64,000 bases of DNA, taken from NCBI GenBank assembly GCA_002964805.2, contig PUDQ02000086.1, positions 1 through 64,000 of the forward strand. The letters are read 5' to 3'. The notes below the pieces were generated by a model. It made no database searches and had not been told where the DNA came from. It saw only the letters and a list, made by a program, of their open reading frames with translations. Positions 54,914 through 64,000 of the stretch are shown one piece after another (position 1 is the stretch's first letter; the number at the start of each line of letters is the position of its first letter). The DNA comes from Trametes villosa. Its lineage: Eukaryota; Basidiomycota; Agaricomycetes; Polyporales; Polyporaceae. A program made the translations under genes and the position numbers.

Positions 54914-56704
54914 CTAGAAGCGAGCCGCCAGCAGCCCGATGCCCACCCCAGCGCAGAACGCACCGACGAGCGCGAACCCGATTCCGAACGCGAACCCGAA
55001 GCCGCGCCCGCTCGCTCTCGCGCTCTTCTCCTGCCCGTCCCTTGCTGCGCTGGTACGTGGCGTATCCCGCAACCCGAGCGAACGCGCGACCCGCGTACGC
55101 AGCGCGCCGAGCAGCGAGACCGAGAAGACGACGAGCGAGGGGAGGTGGAGCGGATCAAACGCAGCCGAGGGGCACGGCGGCGAGAGCAGATCACCAGGGT
55201 CTGTGTCGTGCGGCATGGGGGTCACCAACGAAGGGTTCGCGTCCGCCCAGGCCCCGCGCGCAGGGAAGTAGGATGTCCGTCTCTCCGTGCGGGGAGCGGA
55301 GAGCGGGGTATTACGCCGAACGGTGCCAGCCCGCCGACGCCGGAGGTGTAGGGCGACCTCCTGCGATAGCTCGCCCTCCCACTGGGCTTCCCATACCTCC
55401 TTGTCCCACCAGCCGCGTTTCTCACCAGCTTGGGGCTGGGCGTGTGCGGGCATGGGGGTCTTTAGCGCGGAGGTGGACGCGTGCGAGGTCGAAGTCGAGG
55501 TCGAGGTATGGACGCGCTCAACTGCACGCTCGATCTCGCGCCAACGGAGGAAGCGAGCGGCGGCTTCTGCACGAAGTGTGGCGAGTGTGCTTGGGGCGCG
55601 GAAGAGCCCTGCTCGGAGCGCGTCGACCGAGGGGGGGCGGAAGCTTGATAGGTGCGGCGAGGAGATCTTGTACGAGACGTTGGGTGGAGAGTCATGGGTC
55701 GCGAATTGAGATGCGTAGGGGAGGACGACGATCGGTATATGTGGGCTCAGTGCCTCGATCAGCGACTTCTCTGCGGCAGTAGGTGCTGAGGGAAGGGATA
55801 AGTAAACGAAGGTCAGGGCGGTAGGCTTAGAGCTTACTTGGGCATGCGAGGAGGATGAGTGCAGTATGCAACGGGGAAGACGAGGACGAAAGCAGATGAG
55901 CGACGGTGCCGCTTGGTGGATGTTCGCGGTTCAGGATGTCCATAACCTGGTGGAACGGCGAGTGGATGATTGGAAGCACGCGCTCTAGAACCCCGTCCAC
56001 CTGGAGGACGGGTTAGCCCATATTCAGGTTACTGGCGTATCACGGCGTACCTCCGCGTACGGGTCGTATGACGGCAGCTCTACGATCTCGACGTTGCGCG
56101 CGGGCTCGACACGCTCGAGCCCGTGCGCGTCGCGGTGCTCTACCCAGTGAGTAGATACGCGCAGGCTTGCCTTCCGCTTTCCTCGTGCATCTCCACCCTC
56201 GGCCCGGTCCTCTTCCCAAATGCCGACTTCCACCACGTCCTCGCTATCGTCCACGAGCTGTGATGCGATCGCACTCACGTCCACGCCCCTCGGGCCGAGC
56301 ATGAGCAGGCGCAGCTCGCCGAGCGTCTGTCCGTACGGCGTCGGTCGCTTCGACGGTGAGGGTAGCATGAGCGAGGGTATGACGAGCCCGCTCGTCGAGT
56401 CTCCAAGGTCACTGTCTGTGTCTGACGGTGGGTGTAAGTGAGGTGGGGACGCGGGCCCGGACGAGAAGAGGAAGGAGGAGGAGACGGAGGGGAAGGACGA
56501 GACGGAGTCCCCTGAGGGGCTGCCTGGCTCGGACTGGAACGCGCTGTACGGCGAGGGAGGGTGGTGGAACGATGCGCGAGAGTGGTTCCGGAAGGACTCT
56601 TCGTGGTCGTCGTGTGCCGCAGGAGGGTCGGGCATGAGGCTCATGTCGAGATGGCGCAGGCCGCGGATGGTGTCCGCGCTGGTGCTCGGCTCAGGGTCTG
56701 GCAT
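54914..56704 (-). CDS. Tail-anchored protein with degenerate P-loop-like domain
   Basis: No firm family. The protein is about 550 aa. Residues 1-120 are Ser/Pro/Asp-rich and disordered. Then LGELRLLMLGPRGVDVSAIA resembles the first strand and P-loop of a small GTPase or septin-type domain, without the GK(S/T). ARNVEIVELPSYDPYAEV is like a switch-II strand. HTALILLACP and LIEALSPHIPIVVLPYASQF are two more core strands. A basic, disordered segment leads to FGFAFGIGFALVGAFCAGVG, then IGLLAARF, a single C-terminal membrane anchor with only a few residues after it. A GTPase-derived membrane protein that no longer binds nucleotide in the usual way is an inference. Divergent from PIF1. Confidence 0.7.
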
Positions 56705-57090
56705 GGGTATTCTGTGTCTTCAGTTTAGGTGAGTATTTACTCTCGCGCTGCAGTTTCCTCGAGCAGTAGGTGGTCGTGCGTGTGGTGGTGGATGGGTGAG
56801 GACGAGGAGGAGACGCAGATCGCTGGATTGGGGTGAGAGCGTCGGGCTGCTAAAGCACGCCACTGATCCCTTCTGATCCATGCTGCTCAATCAGATAAGA
56901 TTAGATTGAGCTGCTCCGAGAAACTCGGAAAGCGGAAGCATCTCAGCACGTGATGCAGACGCGACGGACTTGCCGAGTCGCGTTCGCCGTGGTTCGCTCT
57001 TATCCACTCCCGCCAACCACACTGTCCTTCAGGCTCGCTCGTGCTTGTCTAGTCTCCCTCGCTTTTCGTGAGCGGGTGTGTGGGAGTAAG
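56705..57090. promoter_or_regulatory. Shared divergent promoter, tail-anchored gene / PIF1
   Basis: 386 nt between divergent starts. No TATA box is seen. A GA-rich tract lies at 56790-56835, and cttttcgtgagc just before the PIF1 ATG. Confidence 0.45.
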
Positions 57091-59481
57091 ATGGCGAGGA
57101 CGGTGCTCGCCTCTACGAAGGCCACGAACACGAGAAAGCGCAAGTCAACCGGAGGCATTGACGATGCCAGTGGCAAAGACGGAGCGGAGGCGAGCAACAA
57201 GAGGCGCAGGACTCTCGACACATTCTTCTCGCCTCAAGTCACAATCCCCTCACCAGGCGGGAAGACTGCAGACACACCGGCCGAGCAAGTGTCTCTCAAT
57301 GCCGAACAAGTACGAGTCCTCCAGATGGTGGTGCAAGAGGAGAAGAGCGTCTTCTTCACCGGTGCCGCCGGTGAGTCCTACTCATCCATTTGATATCTTG
57401 TTATGCGCCTCTCTTATTCAAGAGCTGCGGTGAGTGCAAGCTAGCGTGTGAGTAAGTTGGGCCTGGAGATGCGTACGCCGCATCTACAAAATCCCGGTGC
57501 TTGTCTGTGGCCAACTGCTGGTAGAAGGCGTGGTGCCGCCAGCAGCCGCTTCAAGGCTTAATGCACACGCAGATTGCTCCCTGGAGGAACGTCCCTGTTC
57601 ATCGAGATAGCTATAGGCGTCCCGACACATGGCACCATAATACCAATGACTTCCTTGAAACCGGTACTGAGAACGCCAACGCAGGTACGGGTAAGTCGCT
57701 TCTACTGCGCGCCATCATTGCGGCCCTCCGCAGGAAGTACTCGAAGAAGCCCGAAGCCGTTTCTGTGACTGCCAGCACTGGGATGGCTGCGTCTAACATC
57801 GGCGGTGAGTTTCGCTTGATCCTCCGACGAGAACGCTTCTGACCGAATCATTCAGGCATGACCATCCATTCATGGGGCGCAGTTACCCCCGGCATGCACA
57901 ACGTCGACCGACAAATCAGCTGCATCAAGACGTGTAAACCTGCGTTCAAGCGGTGGAAAGAGAGTAAGGTTCTCATTATCGACGAAGGTATGTGGCTACT
58001 CTTGGGGCCTAGGGTCTGCTCGGTAGACTGACTCGGCGATAGTATCAATGGTTGACGGACATACCTTCGATACCCTGGCCAAGCTTGCAGACCAACTCCG
58101 CAAGAAAACAGCCCAGCCGTTCGGTGGCATTCAGGTTACGCTCATCTCCATCGCTAGCCGAATCCGTATTCATGCTGCAGCTACAGATCATCGTCACAGG
58201 CGACTTCTTTCAGCTGCCCCCTGTCACGAAGTCTGGCGAGGAGCCCTTCTTCGCCTTCGAGAGCGAAGCCTGGAAGAGGTGCATCGATCACACGGTAACG
58301 CTCACTCAAGTCTATCGGCAGAAGGATACCCGTAGGTCTTGAGCTTCAGTTGCACTGGCACAGCCCGACTGACGAAATTCAGAATTCGTGCAGCTGCTCA
58401 ACGAGCTGCGCAAAGGCACCATCTCATCCTCCGCCCAACAAACATTCACCTCCCTCTCCCGCGCCCTCCCGCCCCTCCCCTCAGGGATCCTCCCCACCGA
58501 GCTCTACCCCCTCCGCGCGCAGGTCGAGCGCGCGAACGGAACCCGGCTCGCAGCGCTCCCCGGCGCGCCCCGCACGTTCGCTGCACGCGACACGGGCACG
58601 CACCAGAAGGTGCTCGAGCAGATGGTCGTGCCCGCGCAGCTCGTGCTCAAGGCGAACGCGCAGGTCATGCTCGTCAAGAACGTCGACGAGCGCCTCGTGA
58701 ACGGCAGCGTCGGGCGTGTGCTTGGGTTCTTCAACACCGCGAGTTGTCTTGCGAGCGTCGGGCCGTCTGCGACGCAGGAGGACAGCCCGTCGAAGCCCCG
58801 ATCGGCGTCTGCGTCTGCTTCCGGCTCCCAGGAGACCAGTGCGTCGAAAGCGGGTGGCGCGGTGCGTAACGTGCAGGTCGGCGCAGACGGCCGCACGCCC
58901 GCCTTCTTCTACCGGACAACGGAGAACAAGGAGAGCGCCAAGGACGTGAAGCCAGCATCTGCGGCGAAGGGCAAGGCGAAGGACGAGGAGCGGTACCCGC
59001 TCGTCGAGTTCCGCACCGCGCAGGGGACGGAGATCGTGCTCGTCGTGCGCGACGAGTTCCGCGTGGAGGACAACGAGGGCAAGCTGCTCGCGCGGCGCGT
59101 GCAGGTGCCCCTCGTGCTCGCGTGGGCGATGTCGATCCATAAGAGCCAGGGGCAGACGATCCAGCATGTGAAGATCGATTTGCGCAGTGTGTTTGAGAAA
59201 GGTGTGTACTCTCCCGTATCGTGTTGGCCATTGTGGAGGGCTTAGGTGTGTGCTTGTTTGAAGGCCAGAGCTATGTCGCGCTATCGCGCGCCGCGTCCCT
59301 TGACGGGCTGCAGGTACTGGGGTTCGATCCGAAGAAGGTGGGCATTGTCGTCTCCAAGCTCAACTGGACAAGGCTCTTAGTAATCTCCCTGTTTCCTCAG
59401 GTCAAGGCACATCCTAAGGTTATTGAGTGGAGCACGACGTTAGAGACCCACGCAGTCGCAAACACAGACTCAGCAGAATAG
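57091..59481 (+). CDS. PIF1: PIF1-family 5'-3' DNA helicase
   Basis: A superfamily 1B helicase that unwinds G-quadruplexes and acts at forks, telomeres or mitochondrial DNA. The N-terminus is Lys/Arg-rich, with [15 protein letters not shown], a PCNA-binding-like box with Arg where Gln is usual. Motif I is FFTGAAG^TGKSLLLRA, interrupted by a 314-nt intron (57371-57684). Motif Ia is VTASTGMAA, then TIHSWGAV. Motif II is VLIIDE^VSMVDG. Motif III is [14 protein letters not shown]. Later come [27 protein letters not shown] (motif V region) and [14 protein letters not shown] with SYVALSRA (motif VI). A Ser/Ala/Lys-rich insertion (about 58760-58980) breaks the 2A-2B region. The protein is about 650 aa and the catalytic motifs are complete. 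Confidence 0.92.
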
Positions 59482-59850
59482 ATGCCCCAGTGACAAGACA
59501 CTGCCGCCCTTAGTCAATAATGTACAGGTAATTCTGTAGCATAGAATCGCGCATCGAATCGCACACTATCTACCATTAGATTTGAAGCCGGCTGCCATAA
59601 CGTGCGCTCATAATCGTGTTCGCCCGGTAAGGCGATGCATATAATAGGTAATATCTACCGCTTCAGACGGATACTGTACTGTACATGAACACTTCTCGAT
59701 ACTTCAATTATTACCGACTCCTGTCCGGAGCCTCTAGCCAGGAGTTAAGGCGGGGGCGCCGAGGAGGCCTGCCTTGCGTAATTTCGCAAGACGCCCTGCA
59801 TGCTCTTCTTTGACGACGCCCTGCGCGAATCCATCAGTTAAACAGGCTGT
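59482..59850. other. Intergenic, convergent PIF1 and GST 3' ends
   Basis: 369 nt, AT-rich, with tataataggtaatatc near 59658. No gene. Confidence 0.5.
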
Positions 59851-60740
59851 TCACCCCACCACCGCGTCACTCACCTCGTCCCACGTTGTAGCCATGCTAG
59901 GGCGTGCGCAGTTATCCTCGATGTACCGCCGCAGGCGGGCAAACTCGGGACCCTCGAGCGCAGCGAGGACCGCCTTTGCCGCCCCAGGCGCAAATGCCCC
60001 CAGCTCGCTCTTGGCCGACATAAGCAGGCGGAGGAGGATCGGCATGACGGCGGCGTCCGCGATGGACCACTCTCCGACGGCGTAGCCTGCGGGGGGGAGC
60101 CGCTCCTGGAGCGCATTGAGTGCGGCGAGCATGTCTTCGGGGGGCGCGCCCATGAGGAGGAAGCCCTTGTACGCAGGGAGGAGCTCCGTCTCGACCGCGG
60201 TGTAGAAGAGGCGTGCGCGGGCACGGAGCGCAGGGTCAGCAGGCAGGAGGTGGGCGTCCGGAAAGACGTCGGCGAGGAACTCGAGGATGACGAGCGACTC
60301 GGGGAGTTTGAGGGCGTCGGGGGAGGGGGTTTCGTCAGCGTGTAGCTCAGGGCCGCCATAAATGAGGTACGGGACCTAAGGGATAAAGTATCAGAAAATG
60401 GGTCGGAGAGCGGGTGCAATGAACGATGTCTGGGATACCTTCGCACCGTCTGGGTAGACTTTCTTCTGGTACCAGTCTTGCTTGTTCACGAGGTCGACCC
60501 AGATGACCTTGTAGACGGCTTTCCCTTCTTCTAGGGCAAGACGAACCTACAGGTGAGCGTCAGTCTCACGTTGTGTAACGAGTTGCCTAGTGCAGGATAT
60601 CGAAGGCGGATTACCCGGTGCGGAAAAGGCGAGGCCTGGCCGGGCGGTCGGAGTGGGTGTCAGCATGGGTTAAAGAGTATCCTGGCTGATGTACATACCG
60701 CGGAGGCATAGAGCGTGATCCTCTTCTGCTCTATGGTCAT
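59851..60740 (-). CDS. Glutathione S-transferase (omega-like fungal class)
   Basis: The protein has a thioredoxin-fold N-domain and an all-helical C-domain. Exon 1 (60740-60699) is [14 protein letters not shown]. Exon 2 (60615-60635) is only 21 nt and gives SPFPHR plus one residue. Exon 3 starts at 60546 with [20 protein letters not shown], then [24 protein letters not shown] follows, then [15 protein letters not shown] (glutathione gamma-Glu binding E-S). The C-domain has [40 protein letters not shown] and a tail ending SDAVVG. Ser/Pro stand where omega GSTs have the catalytic Cys, so activity may be Ser-type conjugation instead of thiol transfer. Cytosolic; a detoxification role is inferred from the family. 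Confidence 0.85.
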
Positions 60741-62914
60741 CCTGAGGTGCAGAAGGGCTGTAGGTGTTGGTTTCGCGACGCGACTGCTTTTATACCTTGA
60801 GGATGGACATACCGCCCTTTCGTCCGTCCTGGTAGAGGACTCTCGATGCGCGATGGCATTCGGTCCTTGCTGAGCGGAACAAAGACAGCCACTTGATACC
60901 GGCGAGTACGTACTCAGCGCGACCCGTCGCAGTGGCTTGAAGTATACAGCTACGGATTTGACGTGTGGTCGCCTGTATGCCGCCGCTGAGAGCACATACC
61001 GGTAGCAGCACTGTTCAACCGCAAAAATATATTATTCAGCGGATAGGAACCCCAGTGACTCTGCCTACCCGACCGAAGATGCATTCCCCGACGGCCAGTC
61101 CAGGTAGTCCGACTTCCGTGACATCGCGGTATTACCAGCGCAAGTACTGCGTTGAAGTCGACTCTAGAAAATTCCGAGCGAAGCTTGCAAATTTTAACAG
61201 AAGCTTGTCGACTCGGAAGAGAATGTTTGTACTCACCCTGCGTCCCAACTTAAAGGTGAGGCTCTCAGATGACGCATATGACATCGGACGGTCGGATATG
61301 CCGCCACAAATACCGCCCGAACACTACAGACACTGGTTTCCTGAGTATGACAACGCTCATACTGCAGATGACAGAGACTCACCAGTAGCGAGGAGAGTTC
61401 AGGGAGGCGCGCTGTGGCTCAAAGGCCGGGAACAACTCCGATGACGGCGCCGCGTTGCCACCCAATTTATCTTCTATACATCGTATACTGTGAGTCATGC
61501 ATTGCGCCGATGGGACTTCAAACCTGAAGCGGATCTGCATACGTCGCAAATGGGGTTGGGGCTCCAACGTTCAGCGTAGAGCCCCCGGTTTCGAGTTAGG
61601 TTCGACGTTTGCGCGACAATTGTCTGATCGAGCACACCGGCGTCCCACTCTTCACGGAGAGAGATGTCTCGAAGATTCGTCTATGCCAGCGGGGCGCTAT
61701 GGGGCGCTGGAATTCCTGCCCAGAATAACTTAATATGAAGGTGCTTCAATGGCGTTCCCTCAGTGTCAGTGTCGTTAGGAAATATTGGGTAGGATGCTCA
61801 CAAGGTATAAGAACGCTATTAAAGGTCGTGGAACAGTACCCGCCGTCAGTGCCGGTGTTTCTGCATACAGCGTACACAGATTCAGCAATGGGCGAACATT
61901 TCGACGCTGCGGGTTTGCGGGTGTCACTGGCGCAGTAGGTTTCGAGTCAGTTCACCAACGCCGCCGCGCCACTGTGCCACGTCCAGACACAGCTCGTACC
62001 TGCGGCAAAGGTCACTATTCGAAGGCGAGCGATCCAAAAGCAGACGTATCACAGCGCATAGGGCCGTCTCTGCCGCCCATACAGGGTCTTGCGAAGATAG
62101 GTAGCCTATTATTGCTGTAGAACGTCTGATGATATTGGCTGTGGCTCAAGCTTAGGTTCGACAAGTCCAGCTCATTTTCAAGCGTACGGGCGTCGTGACA
62201 CTATGTAAGCTAGGCAGCGCTCAGCAAATGGTGGTCGCACATGTAGAAACAACTCACCAGATAGTGCGGGGCCAATAAGGGCATTCAATATGCGACCAGA
62301 TGGCAGAAAGCGCATCTATACAGATAGAGGGATCGCACCGTTGCGGATAGATAGTATAGAACATAATGATGAGTCATGACCGAGAGTGCCCCCAAGACAT
62401 CCGTCGGTATTGGCCTGCTCGATACGGTTGAATTCAATCGCAGATGTGGCGAATATGCTTGGAGGTATCCTTGGTAGATCCTAGGCAGATGTCGACGACG
62501 TTTTCGAAAACGCAGCACCGTTGTGGTCAGTCGCGAGCGGCCACTGCCGTCACGGTAAGATTCTAGTACAATCCGTTTGGAAACGACTCGAATGCCGCCT
62601 CTGGTTGACTGCTGCTTGTCCTGATGTTGTAGCGGAGCATACACAGATACAACGAGAGCTTTCCTGCACGACGAAATGACAATCAGAGAGGAAGAGAGGA
62701 AGAAACGAAGAGAGAAGAGATTACGATGTCGTGGTGGTGGAAGATGAAGTTCAAGAGCGCTTGGCAGCGACGAGTGTCGGAGCATCATGTATTATCTACA
62801 GCTAGACTTCTTCGGTGTCGTCGATCACTCAGATACAAGTTCGTTGACGCACCGCACCTCGGCCACGCGACGTCTCCATGAATTTCGGAAATTTGCTACG
62901 ATATTGAAATATCC
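60741..62914. other. Intergenic 2.2 kb, no gene recognised
   Basis: The longest gene-poor stretch in the window. It contains AT-richer sequence and short open frames (for example 60965-61444 and 62285-62788) with no recognisable motif, start context or matching splice sites. The GST promoter lies at its left end. Confidence 0.5.
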
Positions 62915-64000
62915 TTAGGGTTTTTTGTACAACTGCGTGATCCGTCGAATGCCTGGTACGAAGAACTGCCGCACCTTTCCACCGCGAGATCCGTTGCTCA
63001 TAGTTCCTGCGTCTGCGGGTACCGTGATAGATATCATCGAGCGGTCTGTCCAATCTCCTTGGATCGTGTCGCCAGGTGTGTCAGGCTCGATGCTCAGATG
63101 ATACAACGTATACACCCCAGCGGGCCTCGACACGCATACGCCCAGTATCTGCGAGACGCCCTCCGAGGTCCTCACGAGATACCGTCGCCAAAGAACAACC
63201 GAGTCGTCTTCGGAAGCGGTGCCTATGGGCACAGCCAGATGAAGCCCATCTTCCTCCGTTGAGGGCAGCGCGGAGTCCTCGTATCGGACGCTGAGATGGG
63301 TCGCGCTGAGGGGCGCCGGACGGCGCGGTGTCGCGACGATGCTGATCAGAATGCGGGGACAAGCGCGGGGATGGGTAGATCTCAGAACGAAGGAGTGCAC
63401 TTCGTCGTTCCGGGGTACGCCCCGCCGAGGGCGCAGTGGCGGCGGCTGAGGGGAGTCGCTCGCGCTCTCTGGCCTTGGGGGAAGAGAGCCTTCCTTGCAT
63501 AGCGGTACGCGCAGTGCGGGGCGCGGCAGTGGGGGCGAGTCGAGAGCGGCCTCCTGCTCGCGGGGAGGTTGGACTTCGGCATCGTCGCGCTGTGGACCAC
63601 GCCGTGGGAGTCGCGGCAGCGGGGGTGGGTCGCGGGCGCGGGCGCTCTCTGGCGTCGGTGGAGGCGCGGAGGATTCGGCGCGCTCAACCACGGTGTATGA
63701 GACATCGTAGTGATACTTCCCTAAAAGTGACTGGCACCAGTGGTGCAGCACGACTTTGCTTAAGAGTTTCGCAGGCGCGGCCGCCCCTTCGCCTGGTTCA
63801 GTAGGCAGTGACGCTGAGGGGGTGGGGAAGGTGGGAACCATGACCGGCGATACGAGGGACTGGCGCGGCCTGTGCAAGACCACGATCTCTTGCATGCGTA
63901 TAGCTTTGTAGTAGAGGGAGAGTGAGTGGTGCCACATGCGGTCCGAGCGGCCAGACATCGTTTCCACGGCGGAAATGACGTACTCGTTGTGAGACTGTGC
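62915..64000 (-). CDS. Unrecognised protein, 3' part (cut by window edge)
   Basis: An uninterrupted frame of about 360 codons runs from the right edge to TAA at 62915. The start lies beyond 64000; the first in-window codons read AQSHNEYVISAVETMSGRSD. The N-terminal part is globular (HHSLSLYYKAIRMQEIVVLH), followed by a long Pro/Arg-rich segment (about 63350-63680). The C-terminal part is beta-rich: DSVVLWRRYLVRTSEGVSQI, then LGVCVSRPAGVYTLYHLSIE, ending FFVPGIRRITQLYKKP. No domain is recognised. Confidence 0.6.
   Translation of the reverse strand, partial: AQSHNEYVISAVETMSGRSDRMWHHSLSLYYKAIRMQEIVVLHRPRQSLVSPVMVPTFPTPSASLPTEPGEGAAAPAKLLSKVVLHHWCQSLLGKYHYDVSYTVVERAESSAPPPTPESARARDPPPLPRLPRRGPQRDDAEVQPPREQEAALDSPPLPRPALRVPLCKEGSLPPRPESASDSPQPPPLRPRRGVPRNDEVHSFVLRSTHPRACPRILISIVATPRRPAPLSATHLSVRYEDSALPSTEEDGLHLAVPIGTASEDDSVVLWRRYLVRTSEGVSQILGVCVSRPAGVYTLYHLSIEPDTPGDTIQGDWTDRSMISITVPADAGTMSNGSRGGKVRQFFVPGIRRITQLYKKP

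Noticed and set aside
60965..61444. A 159-codon plus-strand open frame next to the GST gene
   Set aside because: No homology recognised, overlaps the GST promoter region, and codon composition is unlike neighbouring genes.
1..64000. tRNA genes, rRNA or CRISPR arrays anywhere in the window
   Set aside because: ggttcgA/T-type words were checked by eye (for example at 59325 inside PIF1 and at 62155) and lack a matching acceptor stem and A-box. No regularly spaced direct repeats were seen.

Overview
The window is nuclear DNA of a filamentous basidiomycete, most likely an Agaricomycete. A wood-decay polypore-type genome would fit, but the species cannot be read from the sequence. Nearly every gene is cut by several 45-70 nt GT-AG introns. 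Coding regions are GC-rich and genes sit on both strands with short spacers. Several families are typical of these fungi: a BTB/POZ protein, a FunK1 kinase, Rds1-like ferritin-fold proteins and an EthD-like dimeric barrel protein. I support 25 protein genes, one of them cut by the right edge, plus one weak small-ORF candidate. I saw no tRNA, rRNA or CRISPR array.

Layout. 1-640: a rearranged, diverged copy of a dispersed repeat. 850-5963: BTB protein, then the GPI mannosyltransferase SMP3 divergent from RNA polymerase II subunit RPB9. 6468-19317: a run of enzyme genes (UDP-glycosyltransferase, two tandem butanediol-dehydrogenase-like genes, a secreted amidase, a secreted FAD oxidase) with no housekeeping gene inside. 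20489-21147: ribosomal protein eL27. 22633-26400: two tandem Rds1-like secreted proteins. 27062-39517: conserved cellular genes (CAF-1 subunit CAC2, nucleoporin NUP54/57, a BAH-PHD chromatin protein, an S9 peptidase, a mitochondrial ribosomal RNase III-fold protein, MICOS subunit MIC12). 40972-43601: secreted catalase. 43612-44340: second copy of the dispersed repeat, carrying a 280-bp MITE. 44464-50410: a FunK1 kinase followed by a pseudokinase. 51256-60740: EthD-like protein, NOSIP, a tail-anchored protein with a degenerate P-loop, PIF1 helicase and a glutathione transferase. 62915-64000: the 3' part of an unrecognised gene.

Most notable: (1) the MITE insertion is proven inside the window, because the repeat copy at the left edge preserves the empty site with a single TA. 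(2) The FunK1 kinase has a PD...ESK pattern N-terminal to its kinase core, suggesting a nuclease-fold plus kinase architecture. (3) The two butanediol-dehydrogenase paralogs share two consecutive 8-nt microexons encoding the zinc-site motif. (4) The RPB9 start codon forms an exon by itself. Exon limits were read by eye from splice consensus and reading-frame continuity. Functions come from family recognition, without any database search.
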